This document shows, piece after piece, positions 1-14,650 of a DNA stretch of 50,679 nt; position 1 is the stretch's first letter; each line of letters opens with the position of its first letter. This DNA comes from Plantago elongata (taxonomy: Eukaryota > Streptophyta > Magnoliopsida > Lamiales > Plantaginaceae), in assembly GCA_036897095.1 (NCBI GenBank), contig JAYMSP010000457.1:1-50679 (forward strand), read 5' to 3'. The position numbers and the translations under genes are program-made. The notes beneath the pieces were generated by a model. That model was not told where the DNA came from. It saw nothing but the letters and a program-made list of their open reading frames with translations, and did no database searches.

Positions 1-91
1 TACTTGAATAACAAAAAGATCCTAATAAATAAAGAAAATATAACTTTGACCCTTGACTTTCTAAATCTAATTAAACGCTATTCGTTCCACA
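1..91 (-). repeat. 3' LTR, partial (first 91 bases)
   Basis: Direct repeat of 1004-1094 with 3 mismatches. It begins TGTGGAA directly after a purine-rich stretch (GGAGAGAA) that fits a polypurine tract. It is truncated by the window start. Confidence 0.8.
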
Positions 92-743
92 ACATTCTCT
101 CCAGGCAGAAAAGATTCGTCCTCGAATCATAAGTCGCGTCATTCTTTTCTCTATCAAATACATGTCGGACCTCGTCAATAAACTCTAACACATATAAGTG
201 CAGGGGAAAGAAAGTTTCATGATGCTGCAGTTCCACTGGTGCAATCTTTTTTGTGAGACCAAGGTTATCATCTACTCTTATCTTCTCCCAATTGCCAAAT
301 CCGTGATAGTATATCCCAAGCAGCAACCTTGCATCATCCTTCTGGTTCCAGCCACAACCTTTTGACCATGTGGTAGGTTTAAGGAAGGCAAGCGCTTTAA
401 ATTGGGCGACATGGTCCTCATACCGATTAATCCGTTTGGAAAGACATTGGATTTCCTCAACACGGTTCAACACTTCATCTGCCTTCACGGGAACACCAAA
501 AAAATCTAAAAGTGGTCCCTTTGGGTCCATAACCTGCCGTTCAACTGCTTGTTTGCAGCCATCAATCAGGACATCATAGAACTCGATTTGTGCTTCAGTA
601 ACTTGGATCCCATAGGGCATAAAATCATTATTTATTGTAGAGACAAGCACATCTTGTACAACAAATATTTTTTTATCTTCCAATACTTCCTCATCCCAAA
701 TAATAAGAAACCCATTATCTTCGTCACCCATTTTCTTCACCAA
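78..743 (-). pseudogene. Chimeric ORF: CHD1/CHR5-like SLIDE-region fragment fused to a Gypsy polyprotein tail
   Basis: A 221-codon reading frame inside the LTR element. Residues 1-45 are unrecognised leader. Residues about 46-178 match the C-terminal DNA-binding (SANT-SLIDE) part of plant CHD1-type remodellers such as Arabidopsis CHR5. Landmarks are the stretches DPKGPLLDFFGVPVKADEVL, GWNQKDDARLLLGIYYHGFG and KKIAPVELQHHETF. Residues about 181-221 instead resemble a retrotransposon polyprotein end (NDATYDSRTNLF). A one-base shift after that motif gives a tail that runs into the LTR, as these polyproteins usually do. The ATPase, chromodomains and the rest of CHD1 are absent, so it cannot remodel chromatin. 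The fragment has no introns, which suggests capture through RNA. The open frame could still make a chimeric protein. Confidence 0.75.
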
Positions 744-776
744 AATCGGCCCAAGTCACCTGAATATGATACCAAC

Positions 777-1094
777 TGATACAGGATGCGTGATTGATTC
801 ACAAGAAAGATAAACTCAAGACTCGCTGATTCAAAAGAATATCGAGAATTGATGGATCAAGATTCGTTGATTCATAAGAAAACCGAAAATTGACAGATTT
901 GGAGGAACACCTCAATTTTTTATATAAACTCAAAACTGCTCTTACAAAATAATGAAGATGTACTTAAATAGCTAGTAAACCCTAACCCTAGTTGCTACCA
1001 GAATACTTGAATAACAAAAAGATCCTAACAAATAAAGAAAATATAACTTTGACCCTTGACTTTCTAAATCTAATTAAACGTTATTCATTCCACA
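777..1094 (-). repeat. 5' LTR of the chimeric retrotransposon
   Basis: TG...CA boundaries on the minus strand. The first 91 bases of this LTR are repeated at 91-1. The LTR contains a run of telomere-box-like CCCTAA units near 970-985. The flanking bases after 1094 (TCAAA) would be the target duplication, but the other flank is outside the window. Confidence 0.8.
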
Positions 1095-1099
1095 TCAAA

Positions 1100-2436
1100 A
1101 GCACACAACAGCAAACTAGAACGAATCACAGGCCGAACTCGTTCTTGAGGCTCTGCAGGATACCCATCTCCATTGGTGTCAATGATGGTTTGTCGCTTAG
1201 CTGAATCATCATTTTGTATTTCTTGAAGTTATTTGCTCATGGTTTCTCGAAGCTAGTGTTCTCATGTCCTCAGACTTCCTTTCGGACTTCTATCGAATTG
1301 CTTCAATCATCTCTCGCTCAACCTAAAGCCTCTTTCGCTCAAACTGCCTCCTTTCTTCCATCCTTAGTCGTTCCATCTCAAGCCTCTTCTCCTCAATTGT
1401 GTTCATTCATGGAATGATTGAGACAAAGTTTCCATGACAGAACCTCCATTAGTCCCTCCTTGCTTTTGAAAGGCCTTCGTCTTATCACGACCCATATGCC
1501 TCTTTGATATGGTTTTACTTCCATCATCACTCTGCTCGAAACCCGTTTTAGTACCACTCCCACCACCACTTTCCTCAACATCAATAGGTTCGTCTTCACC
1601 TCCAAAACCCGGTTGCACTCTGTAAGTCAGCGTGCTAATGAAGCTTGAGAAATTCATTTGAGATTGCCACTGTGGATAGCCTCTCATCTCGTGCCAACAA
1701 TGTTCAGGATTGAACTTGTTATTGCGCCTCTGTTTGTATAGTTTTTTTGCCAGACGGATAACATCATCCTCATTTTAACCACTTTTACCATCAATTGCAC
1801 GACTCGAATCGTCATAGGCTGAGACAAAGTGGTTGACCTCTTCCTTCATCTGAGTCCATCTCCCACGTAGTGAATTAGCAGTTCGAACGCAGAGGCCGAT
1901 TAGTGGATGGCCATCTTGAATGTTTTGATCCCAAATCTTCTTGACATCAGTGAACATGTTGGTATAGAAAATCCGGTAGTGGCTTTGATCGAGTCCTTGC
2001 TCAAACTCATAAAGATTTTGATGAGAGCTCCTCATCTTCAGAGAATGTCAGATGCTTCCCCAACTTTGCATTTGGATCCTCGGCTGCGTCCTCTGCCGCA
2101 TCGGACGTGCCCACTTTCTTCTTTACTCTCTTCTTGACCTTTCCTTTGTTTGCCGCCGGTGGTGGTGGTGAAGCTTGAGTCTCCGGAACGGATTCTGGAA
2201 TGTGTTGGGACATATCAACGAACATAGAACTGTCGGGGGAAAATGAATTGGAGGCTCCGGTAGTATCGTAGGTTGGTGTTTCGTGGAGTTGTGGGTAGTA
2301 TTGGTTTAAAAAGGCCGGTATTCGATCCGACAAACCATTCATCATCAAGTATTGGTATGTCGAATGATCTTGGTAACTCGGTAGAGTGTGGATTGCGGAG
2401 TATTTGGGGGTGGTGTTCGAATGTTGGGGTAGACAT
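1100..2436 (-). pseudogene. Degenerate PIF/Harbinger-type ORF1 protein (NAM-associated C-terminal domain)
   Basis: Read on the minus strand, broken frames follow in order. There is an N-terminal methionine at 2436, then a Pro/Lys-rich segment (2348-2007, with a KKRVKKKVG basic run). A Myb/SANT-like trihelix part follows (2035-1775, with SLRGRWTQMKEEVNHFVSAY). Next come DDVIRLAKKLYKQRR and a HMGRDKTKA segment (to 1403), and last an Arg/Glu-rich coiled coil to about 1230. This order is the family of NAM-associated, trihelix-like proteins that accompany PIF/Harbinger transposases. Frameshifts and stops (for example a stop at the 1775 end) show it is dead. The transposase ORF itself is not seen. 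The LTR element at 1-1094 abuts its 3' side. Confidence 0.65.
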
Positions 2437-2512
2437 TTTAGCGTTTTGAGTTTAAGAAGTAGATGAGAGAGGGGGAAAATGAAGTGTGAAGAAATGTTGA
2501 GAATTATGGTTG

Positions 2513-2521
2513 TATTTATAG
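2513..2521 (-). promoter_or_regulatory. TATA box of the Harbinger ORF1
   Basis: TATAAATA on the minus strand, about 80 bases upstream of the ATG at 2436. Spacing fits a plant core promoter belonging to the element. Confidence 0.45.
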
Positions 2522-2639
2522 AGTCGAAAAATATAGCCGTTGGAGATATATTATTTTTTATTTATTCTGATTTAAAAAAAATTAAAAAATGACTATATGA
2601 TCGTTGGTGGTGGGGTCTATACTAAGCAGCCGGAATTCG

Positions 2640-2707
2640 GCTTTGAAACTCGGCTGCTTGGGGGATCGGCCGATCGGTCCGAACGACCACTTTCATTGAA
2701 AGTAGTC
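2640..2707. repeat. Putative terminal region of the Harbinger-like element, near-palindromic
   Basis: Positions 2685-2707 form a 23-base near-perfect palindrome around ACTTTCATTGAAAGT. It is followed by TAA (2708-2710), which fits the TWA target preference of PIF/Harbinger. A GC-rich stretch with repeated CGGC/GATCGG motifs lies just inside. The opposite terminus was not found. Confidence 0.4.
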
Positions 2708-2710
2708 TAA

Positions 2711-3136
2711 TAACTTATTGTGGATGATAATTTTGGTGTGCCTTTACCCAGGGCCCAGGTTAATTATGATCATAAATAAACAAACCTTGTACTTCATTAA
2801 CATGATAATTTCGATCTGCCTTTTGTGATCTTGAAGTTTTCTTTCAGAGTTGTATGTTGGGTTGAGCGTTCTTATGTTACTTGTACTTCCTGGATGATCA
2901 CAAATAGAATACTGTTGCCATTAGAAAAAAAAAATCACAACCAAACCAACCTGGACTTGCAATCATACAAGTATGCAAACACTTTAAACCCAAATTTTTA
3001 TCTTTCATAAGAATATAAACATTTGTGGTCCATGTTTTTTTTATCAGCATGGTAATTTCAAAATGATTCGATAGATGATAGGAAATGTACATATCAAGTT
3101 TTTAACTCTTGGAGATACGGATCCAATAAAACACTA
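2711..3136. other. Intergenic, no gene seen
   Basis: AT-rich sequence with only short random frames. No motif recognised. Confidence 0.5.
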
Positions 3137-3390
3137 GGAGGCTGATTGGCATGCAATTTAAATGTCCCGATTTAAATGTCTGAATAGTGATCGGAATTGT
3201 AGTGGGATTGTTACAAGTGTGTTTGGTATAGAATTGTAATTGGATATGGTATTATAGGTTTGTTATATAGGTAGAGAAAAATGTTGCTACTGTAGAGACA
3301 TTTCGATCTTCGTCATTTAAATGTCATAACAAACATAAAATTCCCGAGCAGTATTCAAACGGGCATTTGAATGCTACTCCAATCAACCCC
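3137..3390. mobile_element. MITE copy 1 (GGGGCTGATTGG family)
   Basis: Left end GGAGGCTGATTGGCATG, right end inverted as GGGGTTGATTGGAGTAG, with internal TTTAAATG/CATTTAAA boxes. Long stretches match copy 2 at 24589-24818, for example ATAGTGATCGGAATTGTAG. The target duplication is not clear here (CTA versus TAC). Confidence 0.75.
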
Positions 3391-4257
3391 TACATCACAT
3401 TTTTTATGAGATAGTTTACTACTAGTGATATCGATTGCCGTCTTGTTTTTTTAAGAGAGTAATGTGTAAAATTATTATAATTTTGTCCCTTTTAATGCAT
3501 TTTTGTTTTTCACATTGACATGATAGATTTACATTACCTAAATTACAAGTGAAAACAAGTCACATGATAATCATTCAGATATACATGACTAGTGTGGGAA
3601 TTGGGACAAATTCTCTGAAGTTTGTTTTTGACTCTTGGCTCAACTCAATTGCTCCACTTACTCTTTTGGCACCTCCACAAACTTCAGCACAAAATTACTT
3701 CATATCTTCTCAACAGTACAATCCACCCTTCATCAGATTCCCATTCCCACCTCTACAAAACACTAAACCTGAAAACATTCTTCACTTTAAGTCTTCAACA
3801 ATACAAACATATCTTAAAAATCGAGACTAAAATCCATAATTCAACTCGGAACCTAACACTATTCTTGCCATCTTTCAGTGTCCGAAATTCCCAACGGGCT
3901 CAACCAGACAGAGCCCGGTATAATCTCTTCCTCCAATCACTCCACAAATCCACATAATAATATAAAAAAATTCTCTACAAAAGAACACCCAAAGAGAATG
4001 TATGTGTGTACAAAATAAAAACAGAACAAAAAAGGCGACCCTTCGTAGCAATAACGCCGAGCAAAAGCACATGACCCTGCAATTCTTTTCAACTTCCCCT
4101 CATAAATACACAACAGTGATGATAACAAGATTTTCAAATTTATAGGTTAAACATTTACTCAAAATACAATAAATATAATACTAATTGAACAAACCACATT
4201 TATTAATCTCTGCCGATTAAATTAAATTATAACTCCACACCTTCCTTTTCTCCTCCA
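3391..4257. other. Intergenic and 5' flank of the cellulase gene
   Basis: No coding signal recognised. Frames at 3549-3957 show no domain and low complexity (Ser/Leu/His-rich). Confidence 0.5.
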
Positions 4258-4263
4258 TATATA
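4258..4263 (+). promoter_or_regulatory. TATA box of the GH9C gene
   Basis: TATATA followed about 10-60 bases later by a CT-rich leader, typical of plant 5' UTRs. It lies about 155 bases before the ATG at 4414. Confidence 0.5.
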
Positions 4264-4350
4264 CTGCCATGTAGCCTCTTCTTCTTCTGTCACTCCCTTC
4301 CATTTCTCCCTTCCCCTTCTACAAGGGCATTTTGTTTACTCACTCAGTAA

Positions 4351-8659
<4,309 letters not shown>

Positions 8660-9318
8660 GCTTGACAGTCTACTTTATCATTTCAAACTTCTGTCAGTTT
8701 TGGGTTGGTTGGTTCAGATCAAGAATTGTGCAGCTATATAGAAGAAACAAAAAGGCTATCTTACAGTTACTGTAATTCCTGTCCCTTTGTGATCTTGATA
8801 GGACTTCGAGATGAAAACTATTAGAGTAAATAAGGTCAGGTTGCTGGAGGAAGAAAGGAGTGACGAGACGACATTAAAAAGGTGCTCATCCTCTTTCTCC
8901 TCCACTTCACCAGTTACAGATGGTTCATAGTGTGATGGGGAAAAGGCAAATTGTGTGATCGGGTCGAGTTGCCAACAGAGTTTTTTCCAGTCATGTTGTT
9001 TGTTTTTCCTTGTGTTTGATGTTGTACAATTTGCAACATTCTCATTTGCAATCTGAATACAGTTGTGCCGAATGCCATAGCATCATTTTTCATGCTGTCG
9101 ATTATTGTTTTTGTATCATGAATGATCAATTCATCTTCAAAGATAGAAAGACTTAGCAGATTATTGAAAGAGATGCAAATATAACAGAACAATAAACTAA
9201 GAAAGTTATCACACTAGCAGAGTGAAACTGTTCCAACCTGAACTATGTACTGGCCTAAAAACTCTTACCAACAGAACAAACTAAACTGGAACTAGAACAA
9301 AGTTCATATTGTTCTGCT
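8660..9318. other. Convergent 3' untranslated region between cellulase and PP2C
   Basis: 660 bases shared by the two 3' flanks. No additional gene is seen. Overlapping 3' UTRs are possible. Confidence 0.5.
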
Positions 9319-10630
9319 TCATATAAGCTGTACAATTATGATGCTGATATTGTCCCTGCTTCCCTTCGCAATTGCCAGTTCAGCTAGTGCTGCTGCAGCA
9401 GCGGAGGCACAATTCCCTTCTGAAGAGTGCCCCCTATATTTGCCAGATAAACATTTTTTGACGACTTGGCATACTATATCATTTGGCATGAAATCCCATA
9501 GACCATCTGTTGCTATGATCAGAAACGAGTCTGACTCTGTTAGGCCTGTGATTGTCACCTCAGGTTCAGGGGATACATATGGTTGGAGATAATGATCACC
9601 TGATAAGTATGAATCAGTTGCCATATCATAACATTACATGGTTCTGAAACTAGAGAATGCAAAAATCTGGTTTTGTGTGATTCTGCTAAGAACCAAGTAA
9701 TGTGACTATAATTACCTTACCTATTGATCTTGAGGTTGAAAGAACTCCTTGAACACGGCAACCATTCCAATTTAAGACTAGTCCTCCTGCATCTTCAATC
9801 CTCTTCATTTCATCTGGTCTTTCAGGCTGTTTAACAAAAACCAAATTATATAAATCGAGAACTCATAAGCAATTTAACATCGAATGTGCATGTATGTGAA
9901 AATTCGAACGTGTTGAGATGTGTGAAATGTAGTCATTATTTTAATCTAGAGCAAAACATCAGTACATCACCCACATGGACACTAACAAACTCACCTTATG
10001 ATCACATGACAAGGGCACCAGAACACCACCTCGACAAAGCACCGCCCTAGAGTCACCGCAGTTAGCCACGACAACCTCCTCGTTCCCCAAAACAACCACC
10101 ACTGCCGTTGATCCCATCATGGTCTCTTTCGATGCGTCATTCGCCCCAATAAAGCTATCCATCTCACTAAAACAGTCCTTGAGAACCTTTTCCCACTCAA
10201 ACTTACATTTCTCCTCCTCACTACCCAACTTCCTTGCCTTGTCAACATGCTTCTCTAGATACACATGTAGCCTCTCGCTACAACTCTGCGAAACCTCAGC
10301 ACCGCCATGACCATCATATACTGCAAAGAAAGCGTACTCTCCGCCTAACCACCCTGGTGGGGCAACTGTAACAGCATCCTCCATTACTCTCTGTCGTCCC
10401 ATGACCGTCACGTGGCCGCACATGTAGCCTCTGCTGCTCCCTGTTAGTCGGCTGGTTTGTGGAGAACGGTTAGTCGACTTGTTGGAAGGTCCAGGATTGA
10501 CATTTTTAAGGCGCTTGAGTTCCAGTCTTCTGGATTTTCTGGAGTGGAAGAGACTATTACGAGCAGTGTGCTTTGTTACTTGTTCTTGTGCTTGTGGGTG
10601 TGAATTGGACAAAGATGAAGAATTGTTCAT
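9319..10630 (-). CDS. Protein phosphatase 2C, clade A-like
   Basis: Three exons on the minus strand: 10630-9995, 9826-9721, 9599-9319, encoding 340 aa. A basic, low-complexity N-terminus (1-67) precedes the PPM/PP2C domain. Metal-binding and catalytic motifs are MEDAV (83-87), VYDGHGG (104-110), CGDSRAVL (191-198), ATDGLWD (277-283) and SRDN near 328-331. The DHKPERPDE and GGLVLNWNG region places it near clade A, the ABA co-receptor phosphatases. Trp232 occupies the position of the Trp that inserts into PYR/PYL receptors. Likely role: Mn/Mg-dependent Ser/Thr dephosphorylation in ABA signalling, with SnRK2 kinases as family-typical substrates. It is shorter than most clade A members (about 380-440 aa) because its N-terminal extension is short. 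The clade call is by motif only. All splice sites are canonical. Confidence 0.9.
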
Positions 10631-10772
10631 GCACGGAAATTGTTGTCAACTGATTACTGGATGATTACTCAGATAGATGTTGATATGATATGAGACTCTG
10701 ATTTATTGGAACTCTTAGTGCCCGATGGAAGTCACAGCGAGCCGCTTACACTTGTACACATCCCCAACTTCT

Positions 10773-10782
10773 TATAATAGCA
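10773..10782 (-). promoter_or_regulatory. Possible TATA box of the PP2C gene
   Basis: CTATTATAAG on the minus strand, about 145 bases upstream of the ATG at 10630. Spacing is plausible but the sequence is a weak match. Confidence 0.3.
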
Positions 10783-10789
10783 ATCGGTA

Positions 10790-12084
10790 TTAATCTCGAA
10801 AATAGTAAAATGTAACACCCAAAAATAGTAACATTCGGTCATAATGGAGTTAGCTACATCTTTATTCTCATAATTCTCATATCATATACTTATTCAGTAG
10901 TATAATAAATGACTACTTTTTACTTAATTTTCTCAATTCATCAACTTTGATTTTCACTAATTATAATTAAATGGTAGTGAGGAGTATATGTTCACTTCAA
11001 ATATATAATGTACATTCAAAAAATAAAATTTAGTGGTATAATTTAAAATATTGTACAATTATAATTATAATTTAAAATTAATATGTAGTTAAAATTGTAG
11101 TTGATTAACCGTAGAAATTTAAAATTGAATGTTTTTGTTAATTTGGATAGAGGGATCAAATATGAAAGTTAAATTCATTTTTAGAATGGTTAACCGTTTA
11201 GAGTTTTTGAACTAGTCGAAAGGTAAGATAGGCGATATATAATTGAAAATTTTGAATATACATATTGATTAACATAACATCTTGAGTTCGGTGAAAACTC
11301 TCGAGAAGCAACCCCCTCTTCTAAACCTTTACAATTTCTTTTTTCATCTTCCTTTTTTTAAAATTTCATGAAATGTTATTACCTATATATAATATGGTCA
11401 TATTTGAACAGGTATTTGTTATTAATTCCTCTAATATCCTATCTCACTTAATTATGATCGCATTTAAACTCGATATGTATACATAACAAGTTGACTACTA
11501 ACCTAGTTACCTAGACGGCTACATATACTGAATTAGTCTAGTAATAATAATAGATATAATTCCAAATTATTTTGTGAGTCCGTATTTATAACATTAAATG
11601 CTCATATACGAAGATTACATTATTAACTTGGAACACATAACATGGAGATGAGATGTGCAGAGTGAGTAAGAAGAGAAGAGAGTTATTTGGTAGAGCGAAG
11701 AGGATTGTGAAAGGGGCACGTAGCAGATTTTCTCCAGAAATCCCGCGTGAAGGGAGGTGGTATTTGCTTTTCTGCAGCAAATTAAAATACTATTTTTAAT
11801 CCATATGCACTTCTGTTCAAAAATCTACACCTCAAATATTATGTATATGAAACCAACTATGATGCATATACTATTTTATTATTTATCAGCATACTATAGG
11901 TTAACTGCTTCTAACAAAGAGAACTAAATTAAGGTTGTAAGTTCTGACCTTTGTTCATCGAGTCGTAGATATTGTTCCGGCAGCTCAGGAAGAACAACTG
12001 TAATGGTTGCTCAGGAAGAACAGCTGTGATGATTTTTATTAAGTAATTTAGTTTAGTTTAAGTTTTGAAAGGGAAAAGAAAATG
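10790..12084. other. Intergenic AT-rich region
   Basis: No gene recognised. It contains one 2 x 26-base tandem repeat at 11983-12034, listed separately. Confidence 0.5.
11983..12034. repeat. Tandem duplication, 2 x 26 bases
   Basis: The unit begins GCTCAGGAAGAACA and repeats at 12009 with four base changes. Confidence 0.7.
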
Positions 12085-12162
12085 ATTTTTTTTTAAAGGT
12101 GACTCGCATTCCCAACCTATTGGTTGGAGGTGAAGCGTTTTATCAATTAAACCGTGTTGAAG
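12085..12162 (-). mobile_element. Short tRNA-like SINE, copy 1
   Basis: On the minus strand: ACGCTTCACCTCCAACCAAT, then GCGAGTCACC (degenerate B box), then a run of A (T run 12085-12093 on the plus strand). It matches the copies at 36685 and 50205. Confidence 0.6.
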
Positions 12163-12253
12163 GAAAATAAAATTGAATAAGATTATGATGGTTAAAATGA
12201 TATTAATGTGTTATTAGCTAAAATATTAAATGTATTCTCTCCAATGTTATTTT

Positions 12254-12269
12254 GAATTAGAAGCAACTA
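12254..12269. repeat. Left target-site duplication of the LINE
   Basis: GAATTAGAAGCAACTA, matched at 14651-14666 with one mismatch. Confidence 0.85.
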
Positions 12270-12289
12270 GTGAAAAAAGTTTTGAGCAA

Positions 12290-13896
12290 AAGATTCAGAG
12301 TTCAGTTTATGCAAATCCACAAGAAATCTAAACATGTGATTTTTTATAAGAATGGAAAATAAGATATTTTAAAGTCTCATCAGCTTGATTACAAAGTTTG
12401 CAAACAGAATTATCAATTCTACCTTGGGTAAACAGTCTAAAATCAGTACAAAGTCTATTATGATTAGCAAGCCAAAGGAAAATTTTGATTTTAGGTAATA
12501 GTTTGGATTTCCAGACCTTATTCCATGGTCAAATGCAAGGAATAGCTAGTTCCATTGCTAATGATATTATACACATATTTTATAAAAAACCTTATCATTA
12601 TTAATATAAGACCATATAAGACAATCTTCCATGGATAACAATACCCTGTATTTTCATGACTATTTCACTTGGGACTACAGTTAATAACTTCTCAATATTC
12701 CATATATAATTATCTATGAAACTAGCAACAAGAGTAAACTCATTAATTATATCCCCAGTATAATCAATCAACTTCTTATTATTCATTCATCTGTCCCTCC
12801 AGAAATCAATTTTCTTCCCATTACCAAGTTTCCATCCTAGAAGACTAGTAAATTCATCATTGTTCCTTATCAGATTCTTCCATAACCAGCTATGTTGACT
12901 TTTAAATTCAGCATTCCATAAACTAGAATTAGGAAAATACTTCTCTTTATAAACTTTGGCCCAAATAGAATTAGGGAACTTACACAGCTTCCAGAGAAGT
13001 TTAAACTAAAAAGCCTTATTAAGAAGTTCCAGGTTTCTTATATTCAGGCCACCATGTACTTTATCAACACAAACTTCCTCCCAACCAATTTTATGAGGCT
13101 TTTTACCATCTTTAGTAGGATTCCAAAGAAATTTTCTATTGAGAGAATTAATTCTAACAGAACAAGACTAGGCAATATAGTAGTACTCATAGTATAACTA
13201 GGTATAGTATAAAAAGTAGAATTGATAAGAACAACTCTCCTAGCTTGAGAAAGGAATCTGTTATACCATTTAATAATTCTATTATCAACTTTGTTAACTA
13301 AATCATCAAATAAATCAGCTTTTTTCCTACCAATCATGAAAGGTAATCCCAAAATACTTATCTTTCCTTCTATTATAAGTACCATTGAGTTGGCTAGTAA
13401 TCTCTTGTTTCAGATTAATAGGAGTATTAGGAGAAAATAAAATTCTGAATTTGTTACAACAAATAGATTGACCAGTAGCTAAGCATAATCATTGAGATTC
13501 TTCCTAAGATTATTAACATATTTCTTATTAACTTTGCCAAAAGCATGCAATCATCAGCAAAATATAAAATAGGTATATAAATACCTTTGATAGAGGTTTT
13601 AAGTGTATCAATTTTACCTTCTCTAATATCCATAAGGAGTTTGTTAACAAAAAATATTGACATAAAAAAACGTATGGAGAAAGAGAATCTCCCTGTCTAA
13701 GCCCTCCAGAAGGACTCCACACATTGGACATAAAAATTGTTCACTTTTACAGACATCTACAAGAGGTAACACAAGCCATGATTTACTTAATAAAGTTAGG
13801 ATGCATTTTAAATTTATGCAAAGTGAGTCTAAGAAAATCTCACTCAATTCTATCATAAGCCTTCTCCACATCAATAATTTTGTTGGCCAAATTAAC
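12290..13896 (-). pseudogene. LINE reverse transcriptase and zf-RVT fragment (inverted segment)
   Basis: Minus-strand frames, broken by stops and frameshifts, read in RT order. DVEKAYDR (about 13865) comes first, then GGLRQGDSLSPYVF (about 13700), then YFADDC, the catalytic YxDD box (about 13590). LGLPFMIGRKKADLF and KWYNRFLSQARRVVLI (about 13250-13340) follow. The zf-RVT part near 12360-12480 has PKIKIFLWLANHNRL with a Cys-x2-Cys pair. The N-terminal endonuclease and early RT are missing. Function is lost. Confidence 0.85.
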
Positions 13897-13904
13897 TTTG
13901 TTGT

Positions 13905-14607
13905 GGCATCTTGGTTAATTTGGCAAGGTAGAAATAAATTTTTGTTTGAGAATAAGGAGATCAATAGCAAACATATGTTCAGATTGTTCACTTCCCTTAT
14001 TTTCTGAAAATAACAAGGACTTTAAGTTAGCTCCATGCAAATGCTCCTTCCGTGGGAATGGTTTGCATAAACACAGATGGTTCATCTCTAGGAAGCCCAA
14101 AGCATGATGGCATTGGTTGTATAATTAGGAATGATAGGGGTAAATTTATTAGAGCTGCTTGCTTCTATGTTGGAATAACTTGTAATAATACTGTTGAGCT
14201 TCTTGCTATTAAGATGGAAATTAATCTGGCTAATCAACTTGGGCTTGATGATTATGAAATTAGAATTGACGAATATATTAACAGGTTGCTCCAACCAACA
14301 TTGAAACACAAGAAGATGGTGAAGGAAATCAGTGAAGAATTGAAGAAAAGGGGAAGAAAATCAGTGCTATATATGGATGTATAGAGAAGCTAATGGAAGT
14401 GCTGATCTTTTGTCTAAAATCGGAAGTGGTTATAATTTTGAATCTTTTGAATGCTTTTCTTCCCACCCTTCAAACTCTATTGGTTTAAGAAGTAGTTTGC
14501 GTATTTGGGATATTTGTCCGGAGTGGCTTGGTATGTATATTTTGAATGAACAATCTAGGAACTTGTTCTGTAAAGTCCCTTTGCAGAATAATAACTCTAA
14601 TGTTTAA
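13905..14607 (+). pseudogene. LINE RNase H fragment (sense segment)
   Basis: WLIWQGRNKFLF, the usual linker before plant LINE RNase H, starts near 13908. After stops, the RNase H domain runs from 14052. It has INTDGSS (first catalytic Asp), NTVELLAIK (Glu), IRIDE (Asp) and YREANGSADLLSK (last Asp). A frameshift near 14375 separates the final motif, and the frame ends at 14607. The 3' flank is short and A-tailed. Confidence 0.85.
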
Positions 14608-14650
14608 TTATCCGTGGTTAATGAAGTTTAGTTTATTTCAATAAAAAAAA

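Larger units (their letters stand above)
1..1094 (-). mobile_element. Non-autonomous LTR retrotransposon with captured CHD1-type gene fragment (3' LTR cut by window edge)
   Basis: Read on the minus strand, a 318-bp 5' LTR (1094 to 777) begins TGTGGAA and ends CA. Two bases later comes TGGTATCA (774-767), the start of the primer-binding site complementary to initiator tRNA-Met. The internal part opens with an ATG at 743, carries a chromatin-remodeller fragment, and ends in a peptide resembling the extreme C-terminus of Ty3/Gypsy polyproteins. A second LTR copy starts at 91 and leaves the window at 1. The 91 visible bases match 1004-1094 with three differences, all transitions, so the insertion is fairly young. 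No gag, protease, RT or integrase remains, so it must have been mobilised in trans. Short LTRs suit a Reina-like chromovirus, but that is inference. Confidence 0.8.
12270..14650 (+). mobile_element. 5'-truncated, twin-primed LINE (L1-type) insertion
   Basis: The 3' part (about 13910-14650) is in plus orientation, with RNase H followed by a poly-A tail at 14643-14650. The 5' part (about 12270-13896) is inverted and carries RT plus zf-RVT. The element is flanked by a 16-base target duplication. This arrangement, inverted 5' segment then sense 3' segment then poly-A, is the signature of twin priming during target-primed reverse transcription. Material normally lying between zf-RVT and the RNase H linker is missing, as expected for a junction deletion. 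Confidence 0.85.

Noticed and set aside
965..990. Telomere-like AAACCCTAACCCTAG
   Set aside because: Only about two units and it lies inside an LTR; telo-box-like motifs are common in plant promoters. Not an interstitial telomere.
3549..3957. Small frames upstream of the cellulase
   Set aside because: No domain, overlapping frames of similar length, no gene-like codon pattern.
9338..9592. Plus-strand frame with Ala run
   Set aside because: Antisense of PP2C exon 3; its composition is explained by the real gene.
11586..11780. Minus-strand frame of 64 codons
   Set aside because: Hydrophobic low-complexity text with no homology I can recognise and no promoter or splice context.
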